Origin: Anas platyrhynchos
Taxonomy: Eukaryota; Chordata; Aves; Anseriformes; Anatidae
Direction: 5' to 3'
Length of the DNA: 64,000 nt
NCBI RefSeq assembly: GCF_047663525.1
Contig: NC_092601.1
Coordinates: 18,437,501-18,501,500 of the forward strand
This document shows positions 24,715 to 35,300 of this stretch, piece by piece (position 1 is the first letter of the stretch; every line of letters begins with the position of its first letter). The position numbers were made by a program, and so were the translations under genes. Below the pieces are notes generated by a model. That model did not search any database. It was not told the DNA's origin and was given only the letters and a program-made list of their open reading frames with translations.

Positions 24715-24738
24715 TTTTTTTTTTTTTTTTTTTTTTTT
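24715..24738 (+). repeat. T24 homopolymer
   Basis: 24 T in a row, followed by CCCTC. On the minus strand it is an A24 tract, but no processed-transcript body precedes it that I recognise. Confidence 0.95.
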
Positions 24739-25929
24739 CCCTCTTCTGTCCTCCTAAATTTGGAATAAAAGAAGAAGAAAAATGCGCAAATAAAAATTTT
24801 GGAAAGCTCTTGCAACCCTGCTCTTCCTGGCGCATGCAGCAGCCGGGACAGATGGGGAGGCCCAGGGCACAGGAACAGCAACGCTTTGGAGAGTTACTTT
24901 TAAAAACAAAAATTGGGTTAGAAATGGGAACTGCTTAACCGAGACTGGGAACAAAACTTCTTTTCACGCCTGGCAGCCACGGATTCTTGTGTGGATTTCC
25001 ATCCCCCTCTTGCTCTGGCACTTCCCCCATTTAAGATCCACTGGGAGCTGGTACCCAAAAGGCATTTCTGCAGCTCTGGCAGTGCAAGAACTTTGCATCC
25101 TTCCTGGATTGAGCAGACACAGACCCATAGCTCAGAAATGCCTTGCCCAAGCAAGACCCAGCGGTGTGCTGGGGAGCGATAGCTGCCAGTGCGCTCCTGG
25201 GGACTCAAGCACAGACTTCCAGCACCTGCCATCCTGTGGGAAAAACATCATCTTCCAAACTTCTGGATTTTTAGCAATCTGAGATAGACACAAAGAAGGG
25301 AAAAAGTCATAAACACATCTACACGGGGCTGCTTTCCCTCCCCGGTCCACCCCAGCACCATGCAAGGAGACGTGAACACAGCTCTGCGTATAACTTTATT
25401 CCATCCCAGCCTGGCAGTGGCAGCAGCTTCTCCACTGCCTCCAGCCCCCATCCACGGGCTGATCCTGAAGCAGAAGGCACTGCGATGGGGGGGCCCAGCT
25501 CACATTTCCTTAAGAGCCCACCTGAGATCTCCTGCATGAACTCCACCAAGGCAGCCAAAATAAAGAGGCAGAGTTTCCCTTCCTCAGCTCTTGGTGCACA
25601 CGAGGTGTTGTGCCTCCACCAAGGCGGGAGCTGACGCTTTCAGAAAATCAGCTGCTGACTTTTCCTACATCTCCTTTTTTAATTAGGACAGCGATGCCAA
25701 AGGCTGTTTGTCCTCTGGATGGACGTGGGACACGCTGCACCAGCACGTGGTGGGCTCCCCGTCCTGCTGATGGTCAGCACCCACCTGGCCATGGGGAAGA
25801 AGACAGCACAGGGCCACCACGACTCTGATAACAGCTCCGACTCGCCCATCTCATCTTGGCTTTCACCAGTGATCATCACCTGTCTTCTGGAGTTCCCCAG
25901 CTTAGGGCTAAGGCCATGCGCACGCGGAG

Positions 25930-25951
25930 GCCACCAGTGCGCCACCAGTGC
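25930..25951 (+). repeat. Perfect 11-bp tandem duplication
   Basis: GCCACCAGTGC twice in direct succession, in intergenic DNA. Confidence 0.85.
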
Positions 25952-26279
25952 AGCATGAGGGATGCTTCAGGCTGGTCCTTCTGCCAGACACATTGCCCCA
26001 GCACCACCATGGGACACCACTGCCTTGTGCCATGGACAGCACCGATTTCCTGAGCCGATGCCATCCTACAGCATGGCACGGTGGAGAAATGCCTGGTGAC
26101 CACAGGGGATTTCAGGCAATCGCTGCTGTCAGAGCGAGATCCGGGCGATTTCATCCCGGGCACCTTCCCCCTGCCTGTCCAAGGCCACTTTTATTGTCTT
26201 GATGTAATGAAGTGCGGGCTTCACCTGGACAGACCCACAAGTGGCTCCTCTCGGAGGCAATGAATACAAATACTTGACC

Positions 26280-26690
26280 TCATGAGCCGTGGGGCAGCAA
26301 TTAGTTTAAGCAGGGGGTTTGTGTAACACTTCAAAAGTCTTAATCCGTGCGGTCAGCCCTGGCACGGTATTTGCCAGAACCTATTGAGTAGTCTTAATGA
26401 GTCTGCAAAGCAAGCTTTCAATACATTTTGGGTCGCTTCAGATGCTTTAAATGGCATAGTCTATATGGTATTGTGTGGCTTTAGAAAGGCCCGGGCTTTA
26501 AAAAAGTATGGGTCCCTTTCACAGGGCAGACAGAAACCATCTTTAGAGCCGGGACCCTTAGCGTTTTGCATATCAATACGGCTCGGGCTGAATGCAGTCA
26601 CTCAGCTGGGAAATAGGATCACTATCAGCGTTTCCAGGCTTTCACAGGCACTTGGGAAACTTTAAAGCCCTTCGCGGAGAATAATTTGGT
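26280..26690. promoter_or_regulatory. Candidate conserved regulatory element C
   Basis: A 400-bp block with balanced composition and retained CpGs, carrying TTTTGCATATCAAT (26564-26577, POU/homeodomain-like), several CTTTAAA cores and CAATTAG. Lies about 2 kb beyond the HS3ST6 stop. A plus-strand open frame of 93 codons (26384-26665) spans most of it but shows no known domain. Confidence 0.3.
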
Positions 26691-27374
26691 CGAATATCGT
26701 GGCTGGAAACAAAACCTCGGGTGGCAGAGCGCGGTGCCTCGCGCCGAGCTCGCGGGACGTTACGGCAGGAGCCGCGTCCGGCCTTCATCTCCTCTTTCTA
26801 TTTCTTCAAAACTTCCCCGATTCCTGCCTTAAAAGCCCACGGGCTCGTGCACCACAGCCCCGGCATCTTCAGCTGCTGCGGAGCTGCTCACGGATGCTCG
26901 CAGGGATGGAAACACGGACAGCCAGTGGAACGGGCAACCCTACGCACCTAATTCCCACATCACGTTAATCCCACTTGTGTCACCTGTCCCGTGCGTGTCG
27001 CTTGACCTGGCATCCACCAGACAAGCCCAGGGGCTGAAAGGGACAAACGTGCTGACCACACATTGGCACGGAAAGTACGTGCCAGCTCCAGGGGGCACGA
27101 AGGGTGCCCCAGCAGCCGGGACATGGGAATGGGGAGAGCTGCGTGGGGCAAGGCACAATGTCCCAGTGTAAAACAGTGAGGGAAGGCTCCCGTGCCTGCT
27201 GTGAACCCCAGGACAAGCTGTACCCTCCACATCCATCGCCCCCATTCAGTGGTAGAGGTGCTGAGCGGTGCGGGAGGGAAGGGGACGTGGTGGGACGGTC
27301 AGCATGGGGATGCGGCACCAGAGGGAAACCACAGCCAAAGCCTATTTGCAAACAATGCGGGGCCCGAGGGCCCT

Positions 27375-27565
27375 TGAAAACACGTAATTAGCTCATTAAA
27401 GAATCAAATACAAGTCACTAATAAGATATTAAAGGTTAATTAAATGTTTTCCCCATATTTAATTAAGGGAAAACTTGTTAATTCAGACTAAACTAATTTC
27501 TGCAGCCTCCCGTGATAGCTCTCTGCGGCTGCAGATTTGAAAATCTATTGAGATAATTGAACCCA
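27375..27565. promoter_or_regulatory. Candidate conserved regulatory element D, paired TTAATTAA sites
   Basis: A very AT-rich 190-bp island in GC-rich DNA 1.2 kb past the HS3ST6 stop. It contains two TTAATTAA palindromes (27436-27443 and 27459-27466) and GTAATTAGC at about 27384, all LIM/paired-homeodomain-like. It could instead be part of a long HS3ST6 3' transcript. Confidence 0.35.
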
Positions 27566-28639
27566 AAGGTCAGAGTTTGGGGCTTTTGTTTGCTCTGCTT
27601 GGGTGAATTTGGGGAAGCAGGGATTTATATTTTATGGGGGAGAAATACCCTACTTCATCAGCTGGGATACTCGAAGAGCACGGGAAGTGTGATACACAGC
27701 TCCCTGTCCCCAGCCCAAAATCTGGCACTTACTCCAAACTACCTCTGTTAATTGTTGTCCTTAACTAGGAAATTCCTTCAGATGATTCTCAGCCTGCAGA
27801 AAACACCCCGTGCTTTGGGTTTGCTGCTTGGCCAGCCTCAGCCCCATGGCAGCCAGTGGCTGGCCCCAGCATGGATGATTGCCTGAATGCAACCCCCTGG
27901 GCTGGGAAGGGGCTGAGGGCACAGCCGAGCACCCACCGTGCCCCAGCACCCCTTTTTATCCCCTTTTTTATTTGATTTTTTTGCACATAGGCTTGTTTCA
28001 GCAGAGGGGAGCTGCACCCAGGGCTTTTCCAGTCTTGGCCAACACCATCAAGCTATCTCGCCATGTCCAGGAACAGCACGGCTCCAGACTGAGCATTTTG
28101 GTTTTAACACTTCCAGCAACAGAATGTGGAAACAGGGGAAAATCGGTGCAGGGAGGAGCAAGCTCATTGCAATCACCTTCACAGCTCTTCTCCCGTAAAT
28201 CTCACCTTGAGATACGAAAATCAGAAAATAAACCGATGGGATGCACAGAGGCTGACCTTGTGGCCAGCAAGGAGGGAAAAAGGAGCTGCCATCAACTGTC
28301 ACAAACACGGACCTATAATTTATCATCTAAGGCTTGACACTGCTCACAGTAAAATCAGAGAGTAACCGGTTCTCCGAAGGCAGCAGAGGGGCTCACACGT
28401 TATTAAATAGAAGTTATTTTTGACACCTCCCTTGCTGGAATGGGCACGGGCAGAAGCCCCAGGGCAGGAGCAGCCCAGACCCGGCTGCGTGCCCCAGGGC
28501 TGGTTGGTGCCCGGTGCTCGCACACCCATGCACCCACACCCTCCCTCTCGCCCCCAGCACGGCCACAGTTAACATAGATTTGCAAGATTTATATGGAAGA
28601 ATATTTAATCTGCTCAGGGGGAGAGGGGTCATCTGTGTT

Positions 28640-28645
28640 TTTATT
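28640..28645 (-). terminator. HS3ST6: Candidate HS3ST6 poly(A) signal
   Basis: AATAAA on the minus strand, 105 nt past the stop codon. It is the first canonical hexamer after the stop; use of more distal signals is possible. Confidence 0.45.
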
Positions 28646-28749
28646 TCTTAAATATTTCTCTCTACTCCGGAAGGGTCCGTTGCTGGCCGGAAAAGGTCCG
28701 ATATAAATTAGAACGAAGGGAGGAGGCCGCTGGTGGCCCCGCGCACGGC

Positions 28750-29368
28750 TCAGTCCCACCCGAAGTCCTGCCCCGTCATCTGGTAAAACTTCATGTTGAA
28801 AGGTCTGTAAAACTCCTGCAGGCGCTGCACCACCTGCCCGTCGATTTTGGGGTGCGGCCGCCCCTTGGACTTCCCCAGGCAGCGGGGCTTGCTGCTGCCC
28901 TCCGGCTTCTTCAGGCAGGGAAAGCCCTTGGTCTCGTTGAAATAGAAGTGCTTGTCCGTCACCACCCTCTCGAGACCCAGAAAGTCCTGGACGCGGCCCA
29001 TCTCCCCTGCCGGGTCGCTGACGAGCCGCTCCCCGCTGACGAAGAGGAATTTGGAGAGGGGGAAGTACCGCAGCCAGTTGTCCAGGTGCTTGGCGTAGAT
29101 CCCGATCCTCACCGCGCTCCAGCTCGTGTCGATCAGCCCCGTGCTGACGTTTTTGAAGGCCAGGGCCTGGAAGCTGGGGATGGTGGGGTTTTTGGAGAGC
29201 GTCTGCGTGTAGTCCGAGATGGCGCGGGTGACGGGGTTGCGCACCACCACGATCAGCTTGGTGTCCCGCGACATGTTGTAGATGCGCCGCGGAGCCTCCT
29301 TGGTGACGAAGTAGCTGGGGGTCTTCTCCATCGTGATCTGCCCCTCCAGCGTCCGCGGCATCAGGCTC
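28750..29368 (-). CDS. HS3ST6: HS3ST6 exon 2 (coding part)
   Basis: Acceptor CTCTCCCCAG (AG at 29370-29369); stop TGA at 28752-28750. It encodes residues 125-329 plus the last base of Arg124, which is most of the catalytic domain: the substrate cleft, 3'-phosphate binding and the disulfide loop. The reverse strand is also open for 185 codons, which is only a shadow of the GC-rich exon. Confidence 0.96.
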
Positions 29369-32300
29369 CTGGGGAGAGAAAGGGGCACGGTCAGAGCTGG
29401 TGGCTGTGACCCTGCCTCGTCACGCCCTGTCGGTCACCTCCTCATCCTCAGACCCCTTTCTTGGAGCCCCCCTGCCCAGCTTAGCCTCCTCCTGACCCCC
29501 CAGACCTGTCCCCAGGAAGGGGTTCCCCATCGCTGCCCCGCTCGCACCCCACTGCCTGTCCCAGCTCAAAACCAGGGAGGAACAACGGCTCAGCAGGACG
29601 CTGGAGGAGAGGTTCCTTAGAGCACCTCATGCAGAGAATCTGGCTGAAAGCAACTCAGTTTTTGCTGGGGTAAAAGCCCCTGAGAGCCCTGCGGGGTCGA
29701 GGTGCCGGTGTGATGCACGGTGTGGAACCCTCCTGCACAGCACCCTGGCACCGAGGCAGGAGCTGCCCCAACCCAGGACCATGCAGAAGGCCCCATCCTG
29801 TGCCCGTTCTTGCACGGGAACACTTTTTGTCCTGGCCACCCAACAGAGCATATCAGCTGCAGATGCTCACACACTCCATAGGGTTGCAAGGAGAAAAGAG
29901 GAGGAGAGGTAAGCCTTGACATGGGTGTGGGCACCCATTTGGGTTGGCAAAGGGATAAGGGGGTAACCTGGGGGTCTGGCACAGCCCTGGCAGCAGAGAT
30001 GAGCACTGTGGGGGCTAAGCCCAGCCACCTCGAACCCAACCCAACCGGGATGCAGAAGCCCACCAAGGCTCCCCCCTCCTCCAGACATCAAGCAGTTAAG
30101 GCCAGAAAAAGATTGTTTCCTTTAAAAAAAAAAAAAAAAGGAGGCGGAAAACCTCTCAGGGCCCAGGCATTGTGTTGTGTAAAATTCACCGCCCTGATTG
30201 TTCCCTTGTGCAATTTAATGAGGCATTAATTGCTGGAGAAATTACCCAGGCATATCATAGGCATGTCACCCCATGGGCTGAGGGCTCCTTGGGGGGGGGC
30301 TGCACGGGGTGCCCCCCCTGCACCAGCACAGCACCTGCCCTGAGCTCCCCATGTCCCTCTTCTTCTCGGGGGTGGACACGTCCCCCTCTGGGCAGCCGGT
30401 GAAGAAGGGGCTTGGTTTGAGCCCACAGCGGGGTCACCTCGAACACGGCACGCAGGAGGTGCTGAGCGGGTGCCCCATCAACTGCCCAGCCCCAAATGCC
30501 AACCATGGCCAGAGATAAAACACCCCACGGGCGATCCCCCCATGTGCTGCTGGAGCTGGCAGCGCTCCGGGGACACCGATGGCTCTGCCCCGACCCGGTG
30601 GCACCGCTGGGCTGTGCCTGGTCCCCAGGCGGGGACACACGCAGCAGCCTGGGCCACACCGCCGGCACGCCAGGGCTCTGCCCAGCAGCACGTGTTCCTT
30701 ATGTAATGGGAAAAGGCTTGAGGTTTGGGGATTTTTTTGTTTTTGTTTTTGTTTTTTTTTCCCCTGGACGCAGGAAAGAACACTTTATTAAAAGCATTTG
30801 CGAGCAACGCTGGGCTCCGCACAACTCCCTCCCCTGAAAGAGAGGCGAAGCCACTTGCGGCTTTATTTTGGTGGCTTTTTTTGGACAGTGACAGCGCTCA
30901 GAGCCACCTCTTGTCCCCAGCCTCTCCGGCCATCAGCAGCGACGGGGCAGCCTGCACAGCTGGCTGGAGAAGCTCCTGCCCAGCAGCCTGTCACTTTCCC
31001 CTGTACCTGTAACCCCAAACACATCCCAAACCCAAACCCACAATGGCTGGGGGATGATGGACACAGACACCTCCAGCCCGGCCACGTCCCCTGCGTGTCC
31101 CCGAGCTGCCTGTGCTTGCCTGGGACGCCGCTGGTGTCTCTGTTTCTGGAGAGCGACTTCCCACGTGCTGCTCAAGCTCTCAGCACACATGGGCTTAAGA
31201 CCTAAATCCGTCACTGTCCCCGCTGTGCAACAAAATGCTCGTTATGCAACATTTGGGACGACGCCCTCTGAGATGCCACAGAGCCAACGTTACACCGAAA
31301 TGCTGCTTTCTTCAGGCTGTGCTCCACAAACTTTGACCCGAGCTCAAGTTCTGCACTGCTTTCATTAGAGGCAGAGCTTTGAACCTGCTGCAGCTACCAC
31401 CACCGAGCTCCCCGAGCCATCTGCACCCATCCTGGCATCCGCAACCCTAAAAACTGGTCATTTCTTATAGCACGTGAAGAGCAAATTGAAAGAAAAGAAG
31501 AAAAGGGGAGACCCAGACTGCTAGTCCAATGGGAATTTCCTCCAGGTACAGCGCAGCGCGCCTGGGTGGCCACAGAAAAAGTTCACGGAAGGCAGGGTTT
31601 TGAGAAAAAAATCACTAAAACATTTTAAAGTTACCAGGTTTTCTACGCCAACATGTGGCCACTCTGTCTGTGCTGCCAGGGGTTATTTCTAGGAAAAAAT
31701 AAAATAAAAATACATCCCTGCCCAGAGCTCTCTCTGCCTGGGCTCCACCTGACCTTCACCCCGCTGTGATGATCGTGAGGAATGATGCCAGCCTGGACAT
31801 CCCAAGAGCAGCCTTTCCAGCAATATTTTCCAAAAGCTGCTTTATGCCCTCTCCTTCCCCGCAGGAGGGCAGCCAGGGCTGACAAGAGGGGTGACACGTG
31901 CCTGACGCCACCGGTGCCTTCCCCGCACGCACCCTGCCCACCAGGGGCTTGTCGGCACGCAGGAGCAACCCAGCTTTAATTAAAGCCAACCACGCCCTCC
32001 TTAGGCTTAAGGAAAATTTAATTAAGGTAGAATTTTTAATAAAAGCCCACTCTGAGGCAGGGATTCCCAACTCTGCACGGCTGGAGCAGCAGTGAGGGCT
32101 GTGCAAGGGATGCAGGGATTGTCCCCACTGGGGACAGCGACGCCCCATGCAGACCCCCGGGAGCAGCACTACAAGCAAAGCCCCTGCACAACAGTGCTAC
32201 CAAGGACCCTTTACAGAGCCCCAGCACCTCTCTGGTTTTGTTGCTGCCCAAGCACATCAGGAACGACGGCTGCCAAACAACTGTGCAACGCGCATCTTCT

Positions 32301-35300
32301 GCACAGCTCCGGCACACGGATTCCCGGCTACCTACGAGATAATTACACTCTTTCACGTTTTCATTAACTCCCTAAGAATTGCCCCGGTTAATTATTGATA
32401 AGCTCTGCCTGCCTCCAGATCTGGCTAAAACCAGCAAATGAAGGGCAGGGCTCCTGTTGTGCTCCACTTTAGCAAAAGCGCTGGAAACTTGAAACTTGGA
32501 GCTAATTCTCGTTGACCTTGAGCTCCTTGGGTGCGCCGAGCATCGCCCACGGGAACGTGGCACCACGATGGGGGGCAGCCTTCGATGGAAGTTGGATTTC
32601 AAGAGAGACCACGTGCCCAGGAGGAGGGATAAAAGTCCTGCTTCTCTATTAAGCTGATAAATTTCAATTTTTGATAAATATCGAGGTGACTGGCACTTGA
32701 AAGGCACCAGAAAAAAATAAGATTTCCTACGTGGAGATGTACAAAACGTGGAGATGTACAAAATGTGCCGCAGGGTGCTGGCACACAGGGCTGGTGGTCA
32801 CCGGGGGACTCATGTCTGGAGTGTGCCCTCGTGGCTGAGGCGTGCTGCTGAACCTCCCCAGGACAGCACAACTCTCATAGCCAGGGGGAAACTGCGGGTT
32901 AAGGCTGTGCTCCTGGGGGCCCTCGCTTAGATGAATGACCTCCTCTCTTGAGGTAGCGAGGTGCAGGAAGCCACAGCCCTGATAACAACGCAGAAACCTG
33001 CAGGAAATACAGATTAACAGCCATAGCAGGCAGGTCATTGGAGCAGACTTCAAAACCCTGGGCCGACATAACTTCCCAGGGTTAATCGGTTGAGGATTCC
33101 TCAGCTCTGGGATGGTTTTGCTGGAGACGGAGGAGAACTCATCCCAGAAACGGGCTGAGTGTAAAGTAATGGATGTGCCTGCCTGGGGCGAGCTCGCTGA
33201 TAAGGAAGGCTCCAGCCTGACAGCCTCCCACAGGTGATGCCAGGCAGCATCTTTAGCAGGGCCCAGCCTGTGCCAGGAGTGAACAACGGCCCCAAAACCC
33301 AGAAAAACCACGGACAGGGGTGGTGGAGGCTGTTGGACCAGGGCATGCAGGTCCTGCATCATCACCCACCCCGTGGAAGGCAAAAGGGGGAACAAAACCT
33401 CCCCATTATTATTAAAAAACGAGCGCTGACCAAATAAAAAGAAAGAAAAAAAGCCACCGACAAAAGCAAGTGAAAGGCGAGGGGATTTCTGCCGGGGTGG
33501 ACATGGTTGAGAGCTTTCTGCAGTGCCACAGACAGCGACTCTTTCAGGGCGCTCAGCCGGGAAGGCGAGGGGTGATGCTGGGGACAAAACCGGCAGGATG
33601 GGCGCAGATTAGGGTCACCCTCCCTGGCCTGGCCAGTGTGGGCAGGGGGCACAGAGCCATAGGGACACGGGGGACATGGGGGACACGGCACCCCCCGAGC
33701 AGCGGGGTGACAGCCTGCCCCACGGGCTCAATGGGGCCGGCACCTTTTTGTGTAAATGTAAAGCAGTTTGGAACCGGAGAGGGGCGAGGGCCGGGACAGA
33801 TTTATCCAGATTTATCCTCTGCCCGCAGCCACCCCTACCACCCGGATCTGCATATGAATCGCCCCAAGGCTTATCTCACCCGGCGGGGACAAGGCGGCCT
33901 TTGTGGTGGCAGCAGCAGCGGCTATGAAGTTGTTAAACTGGAACCAGCTAGCGATACTCTCAGATACTGGGCTGCTCCGTAAGGCAGCCGGGATAGCGGC
34001 ACCTCTGCTGGAGAACGGGGCGAGGAGACATTAAGGGCTGGGACATCGCAGGGATAGACCCAGCCACATTTCCCCGGGCATGGAGCTGCAGCAGGACCAC
34101 AGCTGCCAGGGATGGATGGGGGCGGCCACCATGGACCCCCCCATCCCCAAATCAGCGCCTGTCCCTGCCCTGGTCCCCTCCACCACCTCCTCCTGGAGCA
34201 TCTGTTGAACCTCCACACCCCGACAAGCCGCCCGGGAGCAAATTAGGGCCGCGGCCACGTTTGCTCCTCATTACTGCGCTCTTCCCCTCGCCTTCCCCGT
34301 CGCCCCCTCGGAGGGGCCAGCGGGGCCGTCCTCGCCCCCACCGGCGGGCAGAGCCCCGCGGCGCTTTCCCTCCCCGCCTGCCTCCATTATTTTTGATTCT
34401 TTCGCCGATTCAAAAATGTGCAAATGAGGCCCCAGCTTCCCAATCGGGCCTGGCCATGAGCTAATTGGCTTTAAGCAGGGAAACCTGAATATGCTAATGG
34501 GGGCAGTAACGAGCCCGGGATGCGCCTGGAAGGGGAGCCAAGCCCTCGGCTCACTGATCGGCTGACTCGAGACACGTCAATTAACAACAGGGAAGATAAT
34601 TTATTAATGCTCCTTTGCACCACCCCCCCGCCCTCTGCACCTAATTACAGATGGATACAAGAAACAACCCGGAGGTTTGGGTTGTTGAGCCCCCAGCACC
34701 CGCAGCAGCCCAGGATGAGGCTGAAGGTGCTGAGCAGGCGCAGAGGACCCGCGGCTCCTCCAGCCTCAGAGATGGGTCCCTGCCTGGAGCCACCCGGGCC
34801 GGGCAGCAAAAGGGGCTCAGGGAAGGGCCGGGAGCTGGGGAATGTTGTATTTGGCTTCCCGACCTATTTAGCATCATGTTCTTGGGGATGTGGAGTGATG
34901 GAAAGGGGAGAAGCCTGAGCCAGCATTAGCATTTCTAATCAAGTGGCTGCTTTTACGAGTCACCCGACACCCGGTTATTAGCCCCCGATAAGAAGCAGGG
35001 CCGTTTCAGAAGCCATTCAAAAGAATAAATCACGTCCCTTCTGCAGGCTACAAAACCATCCAGCCCTCTGCACACCCCAAGTCTCAAATCCTGCCCATAA
35101 AAAGAGGAAAAGGACATTTGCCCCTCCAACACCATGGGGCAGCTACAGCCCCCTGGCACGCACGCCTATTCCCCTCCACCACACTTTATCTGCGCTGGGT
35201 CCACGCTCATGTTTATGGCTGGGGAGTGCAATTATGGGCAGCTCGAGGCCCTGAGTGATTACGGTGTTTTCTTTCCATGGTTATTCCAGCAGGGTCATTA

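Larger units (their letters stand above)
18346..26279. other. Intergenic GC-rich DNA, no gene seen
   Basis: About 58 percent GC by impression. It includes a motif-dense AT-rich island at 20,260-20,480 and a TTAATTAA at 22366-22373. Many overlapping open frames on both strands lack any recognisable domain. Confidence 0.5.

Noticed and set aside
24600-24740. A24 tract on the minus strand as the tail of a processed pseudogene
   Set aside because: No gene-like body precedes it and no target-site duplication was seen.
28852-29409. 185-codon plus-strand frame opposite HS3ST6 exon 2
   Set aside because: It is the antisense shadow of a GC-rich conserved coding exon.
32727-33587. 286-codon minus-strand open frame in the HS3ST6 intron
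   Set aside because: GC-rich DNA with few stops; overlapping frames are open too, no domain, no splice or conservation support.
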